Assembly: GCA_032622095.1 (NCBI GenBank)
Contig: CP136067.1
Location: 198,610,052 to 198,674,051, forward strand
DNA length: 64,000 nt
Origin: Siphonodentalium dalli
Lineage: Eukaryota > Mollusca > Scaphopoda > Gadilida > Siphonodentaliidae
Reading direction: 5' to 3'
Shown: positions 22,749 to 33,551 of the stretch, in pieces
Numbering within the stretch: position 1 is the stretch's first letter
How the letters are laid out: each line of letters opens with the position of its first letter
The notes under the pieces: generated by a model
What the model was told of the DNA's origin: nothing
Databases searched by the model: none
What the model saw: the letters and a program-made list of their open reading frames with translations, nothing else
Made by a program: the position numbers and the translations under genes

Positions 22749-23379
22749 ATAAGCACCATAGCTTGGCATGAAAATATAAAAAAATTATACATGACCGAAC
22801 AATTTTAACAAGCAGTGACTGAAACTTACATAAATATGACTCGCATATTTGTTAGCACACAACTCCGTATTATGCGGTACTTCGTCTTGGCAATAAACAT
22901 TAATTTTGTCAATTGATAAAAAACACAATCAATCAATTTTACAACGACATCCTGAAACTTTAGTCTTGATAAACATTACATTTGTAGAATAGTGGACATT
23001 ATCACCGAAGCACGTGATTGTGATGTATATGATTGATGTGAACCACACTTTTATCAACTACTGTATCTGGTGGCCTGACTATATTGCAAGTTAATTTTGT
23101 AGAATCACATGTAGTTACCATAGATCACATGTAAGAGCCATGCATATATGCACCACTGTGAACTTTTGAGTAAATTGTCAAACTCTCTATAGGGTTCAAC
23201 GTTAGTTTTGTTCGCAACTGTAGTACTGTACCTGCGGAGACTTTTCTGACGACATCATTCTCAAAAATACATTTCTAGTCATACTTGACATATGTGCATA
23301 ATTTCAACTCGTACAATTCATGAAAAGGCTAATCGTGTTAGTTAATATCTGTATAATCAGGAAACGCTCTTTAAAGTTT
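22749..23379. other. No gene seen
   Basis: Unrecognised AT-rich sequence. GAAACGCTCTTTAAAG near 23362 begins the diverged repeat described next. Confidence 0.45.
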
Positions 23380-24260
23380 TTTAACCGTCCACACAATTTG
23401 TTTCCACTAACATGACAGACTGGAAACAAGTAGACTCTGAAAGAAGTAGACCACCATATTTGATACTTTGTTAATTTCAACTTGCACAGTCCACCAGAAG
23501 GTTAGTTATGAGGATTAATATTTTGTTTAATAAGCAAACGCTCTTTAAATTCTTAAAACAGTCCAAAAACATTTTTTTCCAATAAAATTTTAACTGGACA
23601 CATGTAAACTCTGAAATTAGACACGCTATTGATAAATAAACCGTTTGCATGTCGTCTTTGACAATCCTAAATTGCGCGACCGTTGTTTTCGACCAAAGGA
23701 ATCTGACTTGTGAAATCAGCTAGGGTGGGGGTAGGGTTAGCTTTTCTGCGATATCTTTACGAAAATTCGAAGTATCGAAGTTTTGTTTGTGGCATATGAT
23801 CAAGATATCCTTGTAGATTGTTCATGTTCGTCCATATGTGATGTAGCTGATTTTAAGAATATACAATACCTTAATATTTGGGAAAGAAAATTGAAAATGC
23901 AGTCATAAATACAATTCATCTGATGATTTTATGATACAATTCCACATTAAGACATGTAATTAAGTAATTTGTGGCAAGATCTCTCCATGTTTTTCGATTT
24001 CCAAGAAGAAAGAAAGCCACTTACCGAACTTGCGATGTGTAATAGCATGTTTTTATTACCAGGTGGATGGGGGAAAAATAGAGGGGTACACAAACAAAAG
24101 CCTCACACAAACCTGTTTCCACTAAAATATCAAGCTGGAAACAGGTAGATTCTGAAAATAGACAAATTGGTGGTATAGAAACTGTTCTCATATCGCTTTT
24201 AACATTCCGAAAACGCGCGACCATTTTTTTTCGACATAAGGAATCCGACTATATGCAACA
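23380..24260. repeat. Three diverged copies of a ~150-bp repeat
   Basis: Copies start near 23400, 23575 and 24115. They share TTTCCA(C/A)TAA, ACTGGAAACA(A/G)GTAGA, CTCTGAAA and TAGAC. The last two also share GCGCGACC(G/A)TT, TTTCGAC and AGGAATC(T/C)GACT. Irregular spacing indicates dispersed or disrupted units. Confidence 0.65.
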
Positions 24261-24352
24261 ATGCGATAATCATGACATGTTAATTTTGTCAATAATTCGA
24301 CCAGTCACAACGTATGATCCGGGATTCTCGTGATATATTGTGGCAATACAGG

Positions 24353-24358
24353 TATAAA
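24353..24358 (+). promoter_or_regulatory. Possible TATA box
   Basis: TATAAA lies 41 bp before the ATG of the HARBI1-like fragment. The distance to that ATG would allow a short leader. No other promoter element was identified. Confidence 0.3.
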
Positions 24359-24398
24359 TGCCAGGTCATATGTGGTGGAAATTCAGTTCGCTGTTAGC

Positions 24399-24691
24399 AT
24401 GGATGACCAGATAGACGTTGTGCTGATGGGGAAGAGGGGTTCCTGAATTTGGACCTCACATCAACCACGACGCCATCGTTCAAGCCCCTTCAAGTCCGCG
24501 ATTTGATTTCAATGCGATTTCGGCTTCACCTCTTTGGGTTTCGGAAATCCGACATAAGGTTGGTGAGCTCGCTGATGTGCATCACTTCTGATTTGTTACT
24601 ACCAAATCGAAACAAAGTCGACACGGTAGAAGCGATGTGCATCAAGTTGCTTTTTTGTCAGATATTTGACAAATCGGCAAAATTTCGTTGA
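24399..24691 (+). pseudogene. HARBI1/PIF-Harbinger-like transposase N-terminal fragment
   Basis: ATG at 24399 opens MDDQIDVVLMGKRG. A frameshift near 24434 leads into a frame containing LHLFGFRKSDIRLVSSL, then LLLPNRNKVDTVEAMCIKLL. The order F-x-F-(K/R)-K-S-D-I, about 15 residues, then a short basic stretch and (V/I)-E-A-x-C-I-x-L matches the region before the DDE nuclease domain of HARBI1-like transposases (typical form FRF.KSDI..L...L..P......V.G.EALCI.L.R). The frame stops soon after, exactly where sequence shared with the MITE at 33.83-34.01 kb begins (about 24686). The nuclease domain is therefore missing and the locus looks like an internal-deletion derivative. Family assignment is from memory of motif spacing. 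Confidence 0.5.
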
Positions 24692-24859
24692 ACAAAATGT
24701 TGATAAATAACAGGTTTTGGGCAATTTTATGATATAGTTGACTGTGGTTAGCATTAATTTTGAGCAATTACTCGATTCTGATAACAGAAGCGGCATTTCA
24801 AAAAACAAATTGTTGTTGGAATCTGATGATATGGGGACATCTAATCGGATTGAGTACCT
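24686..24859 (+). mobile_element. 3' end of the TTAA-flanked MITE family C
   Basis: From TTTCGTTGAACAAAATGTTG to ATCGGATTGAGTACCT, followed by TTAA (24860-24863). It parallels the last ~180 bp of the complete element at 33552-34011. No matching left TIR (AGGTACTCAATCCGAT) was found upstream, so the left end is lost or diverged. Confidence 0.75.
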
Positions 24860-24863
24860 TTAA

Positions 24864-25938
24864 AATGCTGCATTTGTGCGTGTTTTTTAAATTAAAAATA
24901 AATGCAAAGAACAAACCTGACAGAGACTGCTGATCTATATGGTGATGTCGGTGGGTGTGCCAAATATTCTGTTAGTTACGGTTCAGGAACAGAAATCACT
25001 ACTTACCAGTTGAATCGGGATCTAGGGTAGTTTCAGATTACTTAGATAGAAAGAGTACGTTATGTAACTTAGTACTCGGTTATGAATTCCATGTAATTTT
25101 AAAATGCCCTGCAGTACAGACTCTACGAGAGAGATATATAAAACCCAACTTCTACCGAAAACCGAATATTATTAAATTGAATGAACTATTCAATTCGGGA
25201 AAGGGGAAGAGAACACAACATCTTTCACTATTCATTAATAGTGTCATGCCATTCTTTATGCTCTCCTGATGCATTCTATAACTGCACACGTTAGGACACC
25301 ACCATGGGTTGTTGAATTAAATAATTGTTGAATGTCACTATATATTGTGTACTATCTTGCCCATAATAATCACTTAAAACTCATCATGCATCGCGCACTA
25401 TATACTGTATTTTTGGCGACTGGTTTCATAGTGCACTCCTCTTACTGTAAAGTTTTGTGTCGCAGCCAGCGATGGCTATCCGTTGTGAATAGCGATCTTA
25501 TTTCGAGGGAAGCTCGTGATTCACGACGACGAGTACAGTGATTGACAATCTAAACAGCATATTTAGGTCGTAGCTCAATACAGCTGTATGGTTTATATGA
25601 TATACATATACAGTCTCGAACGGAGCAAAGCGATATATTGCAGAAAATAAATTTCAGGTGTTATTTGAGCTTATTAGAAACCATGAAATCGTAAACTTTA
25701 TTACGGATAGTAAAATACGAGAACGATTAGAAAGTACACAAAGGTTGGTGACGTAGTACCCTATCCGTATCCGTAATCGTAAACGTGAGTTTTGCGAAAG
25801 GTCTCTAATATCCTCTCATTCTATTGAACTGACTCTGATCGTGTGGCTAACATAATATGGTACATTTGCCCTTAATATTTCAGCTGTTAGACGTACCTTA
25901 ATGTAAAATGATTGTGTGGCAATGGCCGCTTTTGTTGC
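24864..25938. other. No gene; one short dispersed repeat
   Basis: At 25758-25813 TATCCGTAATCG followed by GAGTTTTGCGAAAGGTCTCT is repeated at about 42738-42790. Otherwise unrecognised. Confidence 0.5.
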
Positions 25939-28257
25939 CCAGTACACCCCCGTGTACGTGGTATCGCCAACGTGTGTATCTGAGACTGATCAATTGGACT
26001 GCGAATGTCATCTGAAATATGAATGCATAACATATTCGAAATAGTGTGTACATATCTATTATGAATGTATTTCAATTGAAATTAATTGAACATCCATCTC
26101 AGAATTCAGACTTGCGATCTCAAAAAGGTGAATGAATGATAACGCGATGCCTTGATCACACACACGTGAATGACATCGTTCGTATGCATGCAGCTAACCG
26201 GATATTCGTTTAGTATTAACATGCTTGGGGTTTGTCTATAGACCACACTTGTAGGACGACACGCTACGGCGTATCAACGATTTGTTATAATCTTGTTTAT
26301 TGTACAGACTTTATGACTCGTTCCCACTCGAGTAGACCGTTACGCGACAATGAAACTTAATCATCTTATCGAATATACACATATCGTATAGCTACAAATT
26401 TTGCAATTATGGCTTTTTTAAGAGTCACCAGATAATATTGTAACGATTCTATGTTAACCCTAAACATCCGTACACATATGATCACAATGTATTATGTGTG
26501 GCACACATTTGTGGCACACAATTTGGTGCATGGGGGCCGGAGTGGCTGGCATTCGGATATGAGTGGTGTAACGTATACACAATGCGATTGCCAATATACC
26601 ATTGCAAGTAGTGGCACAAAGCAACTAACAGTTACATGTTGGAACCCAGAATGGTCCTTATGTTATCGATTTACATACTATACATATACAACATACTTAC
26701 TACTATTGGTAATAAACACTCTACTGTGGAACATGTTTATACTGTCATGATTGTTATGTACACATGTAAATTACACTATAGTTTATAACTTTTCTAATTT
26801 AGCCCTAGGACCACATATTTAGTGGGCATAATATTGACATAAGACTTCACTATGTTATCATATAGGTTGCATATACTGCGTCAAAAAGTGTCTACTATTT
26901 ATGATAAGATCGGAAATGAGTAGGAATTTCTATTAAATTTATCAAGGTGAGAGCAAGCTATGTTCGCTATCCCATTGAGGGAACATTCCGTTTTGCGAAA
27001 TTATGTTTTGAATAGTGGATATCACCATTTAACTGGGAGATATATAGCTTCATCTGAGGAAGATACGTTCATTTGTCAAAACCGCATGGTCTGGTTTGAT
27101 TTTGTTTAACCATGGTGTTGTAGCTTGGTAAGCTGACTACATGTGCTACATAGACACAATAAAGAGGCACATCGACCTCCAGATCAGAAAGCACACACCT
27201 GTGCCACACATCATACATTGTGATCATATATATGTGTACGGATGTTTAGGGTTAACATAGAATCGTTACAATATTATCTGATGACTCTTAAAAAAGTAAT
27301 AATTGCATAATTTGTAGCTATACGATATATGTATATTAGATAAGATGATTCGGTTTCATTGTCGCGTAGCGTTCTACTCGAGTGGGAACGAGTCATAAAG
27401 TCTGTGATATTAACAAATCGTTGGTACGCCGTAGCGTGTCGTCCTGCGAGTGTGGTCTATATACAAACCCCAAGCATGTTAATACTAAACGAATATCCGG
27501 TTAGCTGCATGCATACGAACGAAATCATTCACGTGCGTGTGATCAAGGCATCGCGTTATCATTCATTCACCTTTTTGAGATCGCAAGTCTGAATTCTGAG
27601 ATGGATGTTCAATTAATTTCAATTGAAATACATTCATAATAGATATATACACAATATTTCGAATATGTTATGGATTCATATTTCAGATGACATTCGCTGT
27701 CCAATTGATCAGTCTCAGATACACATAAAAACACTCGAAAACTCATCAAAAGTCCGTAAGTGATACGCATATTTACTGCACAGATGCTCGGCGTTTGGTA
27801 ACATCATCTGTGGCGTTAACATCTTTCTGGGCCGACAGTGGTCCATCCATATCGCGCGTATATTGAGAACGACACTGATTTTTAAAATTCTGATCAATCC
27901 TATACTTCATTGACAGATTCAACTATATACCGGCATTTGTGTTGGCAGCGTAGACGTTCAGGAACTATACGTCTAGTGGGTGGATGTTCTCGAAAATTTG
28001 AGTGAGCAAAAGCAAAAACACTATCGAAAAAAGTCGCCAAAAAATATTAAATGGTTTGATCTGGGAATACTGATTGACAGCGGGTGGATAAATACTCCTG
28101 CTTCATGTGAACATACACATGCGTTGTTCGTTGTCTGTTTTACGATGAGAAACAAACATATCCCCATATCATATACGTGAAAATGACTTTCCAATATTCT
28201 CTGTTTTGGCGATACCCTCGGTGTTGGCGATACCACGTACACGGAGGTGCAGTAGGG
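25939..28257. mobile_element. 2.3-kb element with ~530-bp inverted arms
   Basis: The extreme ends CAGTACACCCCCGTGTACGT and, inverted at the right, ACGTACACGGAGGTGCAGTA form a short TIR continuing with GGTATCGCCAAC. Inside, 25973-26506 and 27201-27725 are inverted copies over more than 500 bp, for example TGTGTATCTGAGACTGATCA and its inverse ending at 27725, CTCGTTCCCACTCGAGTAGA, and AACCCTAAACATCCGTACAC. The ~690-bp loop has no recognisable coding. The right part (27888-28257) recurs alone at 45857-46172. The structure could be a large foldback transposon or an inverted duplication of one. No target duplication was seen. Confidence 0.7.
27888..28257 (+). repeat. Dispersed repeat E, copy 1
   Basis: TTCTGATCAATCCTATACTT, CTATATACCGGCATTTGTGT, GGATGTTCTCGAAAATTTGA, GTTGTTCGTTGTCTGTTTTA and ACATATCCCCATATCATA recur in the same order at 45857-46172. 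Both copies end near ACGTACACxGxGGTG, the terminus of the 2.3-kb element. Confidence 0.85.
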
Positions 28258-28515
28258 TGAGTTTTAAATCAAGCGAACTTCGGACGATCAATATGAAAAA
28301 TGAGGTATGGATACATTCAAGCACTTTCGTAAAATAACTACAACAATACATCACAGCGACTGAGGGAGAATAATAAAAACTTTCTATGATTGCAATCGGT
28401 TGTTTACTTTATGTCCATTAGATCTCGCTGTTATAAGCATTTACAGTACCACAGGGCTGCTCTCTTAATATAATGCGAGTGCCGGGAACAAATTCCACAT
28501 GTATTGTTTCTAGCA

Positions 28516-28590
28516 ATCAGTTGATCGATTTTCCCCTTAGTTTTGCTGTGCGACTATCAGTTGGTCGATTTTCCCCTTAGTTGTGTACGT
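28516..28590. repeat. 40-bp tandem duplication
   Basis: ATCAGTTGATCGATTTTCCC at 28516 is repeated as ATCAGTTGGTCGATTTTCCC at 28556, both followed by CTTAGTT. Confidence 0.85.
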
Positions 28591-29388
28591 TAACAAAAGT
28601 ACGGGACTCCAATTCTAAAGCCCACAGACTGGACACGGCCGATCTGGCCAACTATTTTGTTCATCACGCAAGTGTATACACCTATAATAAAACAAAGTGA
28701 GCGCGGTCTTCATTATTACCCAAATATATACCCAGTTGGTAAATTTACCATGATATTTATTTCTTTCGGGTTGCTAATAGCGATTTTTAAAGATTAGCCA
28801 AATTTGATGTTTATACAGGTTTATATGATATATCAGAGAATATTATGCATGCAACTTGCAACGTGTGATATTATAGTATTGACATAGAGACGGGTTATTG
28901 TAATTACGGCGGGAAACGTCACCTGAATAGGAACACAGCTATATTAATTGACATATAGGCGTCACTCTGAGAAGAAATATATGCCTCTTTTTTTGGTTAG
29001 AATAAACCCTTTTATCCACCTCCTACCCCTCTCTACTATACATATAAAGCCCATCAGATAAACTACGCCTCTGTCCGTCTAATATTATAGACATATAAAC
29101 TTAATAACATGCCGTTCGTGAGTGACATCACTTGGTCGTAACAACGTTATGAAGCGTCATTAGAACGGACCATGCTGGTTTCCGTTGTTAGCGACAGCGT
29201 CCTTAGAAACGTCAACATCCACAACGTAGTTTCGTGCAATCGGTGGCAACACTTTCTGAAAGATCACCGATGCTCCTCAAAACGCACTCAAATATAATGT
29301 TTCAATGTTCAGTTGGTGAAGTCTATAACTTGGCAGTTTGTTACTATAAAGTATACGATATTCATTCCATGAGCTGGTGCATTTGCCG
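28591..29388. other. No gene seen
   Basis: Unrecognised sequence up to the hAT-like element. No inverted arms or coding motif noted. Confidence 0.5.
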
Positions 29389-29396
29389 ATCTGGGT
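29389..29396. repeat. Left 8-bp target site duplication of hAT element
   Basis: ATCTGGGT here matches ATCTTGGT at 30091-30098 in 7 of 8 positions. Confidence 0.65.
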
Positions 29397-30090
29397 TAGT
29401 GTTCGGTATTCGACGGATTTCGGTACACGAATATTCGGTTCGAATAACGAGCGAATATTCGAATAGTATTAGAATATTTAGATAAATTATAAAATTATAT
29501 AGATAAGATATTTTGGAACCAATTTATTATTTAATGAAATAGCATATGTATCCATGCACATGCTATACGCAAACAAGAGAGAAAACAAAAGTCTTTTGGC
29601 TTAATAGCAAGAGTTTATCTGTTTACGAAGTTCAAGTAGTCAATGTACCATGCATGGTTCCACAGGTTGCAGGTTGCCTTTTTAGTTTTGGCATCCAACG
29701 TGAAGTAAGTCCATATATCTGATTTATTCGAATTTGACGCCATATTATACACACAAGTGACAACGCGCAAACAAAACAAAACGATGCCTTATAGGTCCGC
29801 TTTCTGTGACCACATGCAAGCACTATCTGGTTTACACCTAGCCAATACAATTATTTCGACGTCATGACGCCAATCAAATCAGAACGTTACAGTTACGTCA
29901 TATTAATTCATTTATGATCAGTGGAAAATAGACTGTACTTTTAACAGACCCTCAGACTAATAACAAACCAGGAAACAATTACCCGGAGATTATTATCGAA
30001 TATTCGAATAGTCAAATAATTATTCGAATATTCGATTATTTATTTTTACGAGCGAATATTCGAACATTCGAATATTCGGACCGAACACTA
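29397..30090. mobile_element. 694-bp hAT-type non-autonomous transposon
   Basis: The TIRs are TAGTGTTCGG at the left and CCGAACACTA at the right. Subterminal ATTCG/CGAATATTCG motifs are repeated in both orientations. An 8-bp near-perfect target duplication flanks it. All three are hAT hallmarks. The minus strand of the interior still encodes the beginning of a BED-finger protein (29615-29743), the usual N-terminus of hAT transposases. The element is therefore an internally deleted derivative of an autonomous hAT. Confidence 0.85.
29615..29743 (-). pseudogene. hAT transposase BED zinc-finger start, truncated
   Basis: An ATG at 29743 (minus strand) opens a 42-codon frame beginning MASNSNKSDIWTYFTLD and continuing with KTKKATCNLW before a TAA. 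S-D-I-W-x-Y-F, about ten residues, then K-A-x-C-N-L matches the first half of a BED finger (W..F.......A.C..C). The second cysteine of the CNLC pair is replaced by tryptophan (TGG), and the histidine half is absent. The deletion junction therefore probably falls inside that codon. The fragment cannot make a functional finger. Length is 42 codons against several hundred for a full transposase. Confidence 0.65.
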
Positions 30091-30098
30091 ATCTTGGT
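30091..30098. repeat. Right 8-bp target site duplication of hAT element
   Basis: ATCTTGGT; 7 of 8 positions match 29389-29396. Confidence 0.65.
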
Positions 30099-30492
30099 GC
30101 TAGTGGTAGTAGACCTACTGCTAAAGTTCAGAATTTCAATTGATTAATTAGATTCAAGAACAAACATCCAAATTTACATGACTGCTATACTCGTACATTT
30201 CAGTTTTAGATTTGAACATTACGCGAATAATTTGGATTTTATTAGAAATTACACCATGATATGACATTTTTCCGGCATAATTTAGAAATTATAAAGCGGA
30301 CTATTACGCGGTGCAGTCGCATGAATATAAAACTGTTTCATAATTAATTCGTCTTTACTATACAGATACAGTCGCTAAGTAGGTCATCGCTTCTCTACAA
30401 GGAGCCTGTGAATTTTTCGATTTGTTATGACAAAAACTTTTAAAACATTTAAAATTGTTCGGTGGATAAACAGAACATCCACATAGTGTAAC
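30099..30492. other. No gene seen
   Basis: AT-rich sequence with no recognisable feature between the hAT element and a hairpin. Confidence 0.5.
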
Positions 30493-30595
30493 TGAATATA
30501 GAATTTATTTTTGCTCGTATGTGGGCATCTAGTTGGCTCGCCTAGAGGCTCGTCAAATAGATGCCCACATACTCGCAAAAACAATTCTTTATTCA
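30493..30595. mobile_element. Foldback hairpin, 37-38-bp arms
   Basis: TGAATATAGAATTTATTTTT..GTATGTGGGCATCT and AGATGCCCACATAC..AACAATTCTTTATTCA are inverted copies around a 28-bp loop containing GGCTCGCCTAGAGGCTCG. It is probably a small MITE or the core of one. Confidence 0.75.
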
Positions 30596-30871
30596 GCTGC
30601 ACGATGCAGATATTCTCTATTTGTTCATCACCTTTGTCGTCTACTATAGATAAAGGCTGTAAAATATACCATGGCTTTATTTTAGAACGTGCTAAAATAA
30701 ATCAAGAACGGATACTTCAACTGTCATAATAAAGGCATGCCTCAGAGCTACAAACGAAAATCTTGCAGGCGATTTAATGTTTCGTAAAGAAATTTTCCAT
30801 AAAATTATTATCCCATTTAAACACATTTAATAGATATTAACGACTTTTAAACGTTGGCGATGGACAAAAAA

Positions 30872-31016
30872 CAATACCATATAGTTTGACGAGATGCAAG
30901 GCTTTTGTTCGCTCGGATGATTCAGCATAAGGTGGACCTCGCAAAAGCTTGATCCCCATTTGCTGAATCATACTCGCGAACATAAACCATGTATCTCGTC
31001 AAACTATATGAATATT
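30872..31016. mobile_element. Foldback MITE family B, copy 2
   Basis: AATACCATATAGTTTGACGA at the left and CTCGTCAAACTATATGAATA at the right enclose GATTCAGCA..TGCTGAATC and a GGACC/GGTCC-like centre. Arms match the 18125-18280 element. Confidence 0.82.
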
Positions 31017-31368
31017 CTATATGTCTTTCGGAATATGTTTCTCGTGACTCATTTTATGATTATTCTCGATTGAAACTTTGGTATTTTCCCGAATAACACC
31101 GGAAAGTCTAACATACATGCGGTTTTTTCTCAAATTACGAGAGGATACGTGTATCATGTTTCTATATAACATAACTTGGCGACAACCAGAGAAAAATTAT
31201 ACAACAGTCATGGTGACACGTGCCATTTCGAAAAATTTAAACTATACCATTAGTTTCCTTTGGGAATCTTGCAAATAGGTTTGGAGAGATCTGCGATATA
31301 CTGTTTTATCAATATCGTGCTCTCCACTGACCGCCATCCTCGAATACGATGGTGACACTTTGACAACT
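31017..31368. other. No gene seen
   Basis: A 66-codon plus-strand frame (31078-31278) is unrecognised. Confidence 0.5.
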
Positions 31369-32023
31369 TTATATCACACCATTAGATTCCCTATATAATG
31401 GATATGGTTCGAAGCCCGATAGAGCCGAAATTCGGGACCAATTTTCAAGCTTGGTATGAGTTGAGGGACATTTCCGTGTGGCATTCCGATCGATACGTTG
31501 CCTTTTCGGTAAGAAATGAGCATTTAGTTCACGCTCACTGATGCAAGCACATTTGAGCAATGAACACTTACTGAGTTCGTGCCTCCATGTATCTTATCTA
31601 TATAATATACGTTTGGTGGAAATCGGCGACAGAAAGTTTGTTACCATTGTTCTGCCCCTCACCAAACCCCATCCCTGACATCCCATTTTGGAAATTTCAA
31701 CTACGCCATTAGACTCATCGTATATATACTTATACGAAATATAAACTTTCTGTCCCTATAAATCCCAAGATTCCCCCTGGCCCGGACGGCACCACTTCAG
31801 AGCTATATAATTAAACTTATCGTATACCACGGAGAGATCAAATAATTGAATTAAATCTATGCCTCCATAAATCTGATATATATAAGTTTTGTGGAAATCG
31901 GTACCATTTTTTTTCATTAATGTTGGCACCCCCCTCACTCCCATTTCTGACCTGGTGGCACCACTTTGGTATCTTAAACCTCACAATTAGATCAACTTAT
32001 TGTGAAGATGATTATATATAAAT
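31369..32023. repeat. Highly diverged ~160-170-bp tandem repeats
   Basis: Recurring elements in order are CCATTAGA(C/T)TC, TATATA, GTGGAAATCGG, a C-rich CCCCTCAC stretch, CATTTCTGAC/CATCCCTGAC and a CACTTT phrase. About four blocks are visible. A similar phrase, ACCATTAGACTCATTG, recurs at 34325. Much divergence, so boundaries are uncertain. Confidence 0.45.
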
Positions 32024-32120
32024 TTGATTTATTGATTGATTGAGGGTTTAACGTCGTTTTAGCAGCTAGGCGACCAAGAACATAATCAGGTACCAAAAAG
32101 GTCGTATCGAAAGAAATGTG
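32024..32120 (+). repeat. Possible mollusc-type SINE-like fragment
   Basis: GATTGATTGAGGGTTTAACG and TCGTTTTAGCAGCTAGGCGA recall a phrase common in dispersed gastropod repeats (my recollection, not a search). No A/B boxes were recognised here. Confidence 0.3.
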
Positions 32121-32759
32121 TTGATAAATCAGACAGTGGATTAGATTAAAACAATGCAAAGAGCAATGAACAAATAAAAGCACACATGAGGAATGATTCC
32201 ACTTGGAGAGTTAACCGTTTCCCATCAATCATGTGGTTAAAAAATTTTGAAAGATCAAATGTGAATCTCTCTTGCTAAGAGTCGAGACGTTTGAGTGACT
32301 TTGGCGATCTTTGTTTCGAAGCAACAGGCGATGCTTTTTTTTAGCAATATGATCAACTTGCATAGATTGTTTCGGATGAAATATCTCAATGGAAGAAGCT
32401 GTATCCATAACCTGCGCTACAGGTTCTGAAACAGGAATACTATCTGTCTCAACGTGTGTTGCTACATGTAGTTATATACTGACGAGTTTGGTTTCACTCT
32501 GTGTCTGAGTGCTGGCATCAACACACTGTTTGTAGACACGATTGCTGAGTATGTGACCTGTGGAAAGGATGGTCGATGACCAACTATTTTCTAAGCATCT
32601 ATATATGACTGATGCTTCTCAGCTTTACAACGTTGAATATAAGTTTGAATGGAATCGGTTACAATCAAACTTACATCGATGTTGTGCCCCTCTCCTTCAC
32701 CATTCCTGACTCTATCAGCTAGCATCAATTTAATGTTTGAATGTTTATTTGCTATTAAT
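32121..32759. other. No gene seen
   Basis: Unrecognised. Short frames of up to 63 codons only. Confidence 0.5.
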
Positions 32760-32865
32760 CGACTTCTTAACCACAGCATAATTATGGGTAACTTTTCAGG
32801 ATTTAGCCATATTTCCGACTAAATCCTGAAAAGTTACCCATAATTCTGCTGTGGTTAAGAAGTCG
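32760..32865. mobile_element. Palindromic relative of MITE family A
   Basis: CGACTTCTTAACCACAGCAT and its inverse ATTCTGCTGTGGTTAAGAAG..TCG form a nearly perfect 106-bp palindrome. Inside are GTAACTTTTCAGGATTTAG and its inverse around CCATATTTCCGA. CTAAATCCTGA and TTCTGCTGTGGTTA also occur in the 2903-3096 element, but here the TACAGTAATG outer ends are absent. This is a core-duplicated derivative. Confidence 0.82.
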
Positions 32866-33266
32866 AACTGCTTGAACTTCACAAAAATTCTCCAAATAAA
32901 ACACAGTCAAAAAGTCTATCACAAATAATCTATTATCACAATATAGTAATTATACCATGTGTAAAAATCGAGAATGTAAATCCTGCAGAGTAACAAGTGG
33001 AAATTACTTAACTGTTATTGGCATGTCCCAACAAATACGAGTCACCCTGGTAATGGGACACCTATAATGGGACATTTAATAATACGTATATGTTCATGCA
33101 GTACATAATTAGCTTAGTCCTAACATTAAACAAATATTCGAATGTCAAACTGTCCTGTTTTGTAAGAAGATTTCTCATTGGTAAACCCTTCAACGCTCAT
33201 CCTTGTTATAAATAATCATTATTCACCTATGAACGCCATCTTAATTATACATATAACGTTATATTA
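32866..33266. other. No gene seen; possibly body of a LINE tail
   Basis: Lies upstream of a retroelement-tail-like hairpin and could be decayed LINE 3' sequence. No reverse-transcriptase motif readable. Confidence 0.35.
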
Positions 33267-33400
33267 CAGGGGTGGCAGGAAGACGGCATGTATTGACCAT
33301 GCCACCCCTGCACATGTAAATTTGTATACATATATGTACCACTGATGTATTGTATAAATGTGCAAATAAACATTCAAACAAACATTCAATTTAAAAACAT
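33267..33400 (+). repeat. Retroelement 3' tail with hairpin
   Basis: A perfect 11-bp stem, CAGGGGTGGCA / TGCCACCCCTG (33267-33277 and 33300-33310), encloses GGAAGACGGC. About 60 bp on comes TGTGCAAATAAACATTCAAA with ATTCAAACAAAC repeats. The minus strand at 38206-38300 has the same order: hairpin with AGCAGGAAGACAGCC, about 70 bp, TGTAAATAAATGATCC. This resembles a LINE 3' UTR ending in AATAAA and short tandem repeats. Confidence 0.5.
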
Positions 33401-33551
33401 TCAACCTGCACTATTTTCTTCCTCGTAAAGCTACCACAGTTTGACCCAGTTGGAAGCATATAGATGGCCGCAAGTTAATTTTTTATAATGGATAGACATT
33501 AGCAAATATGGATACAAACTAAAAAAAAATATATAAATGAGCTATGTTTAA

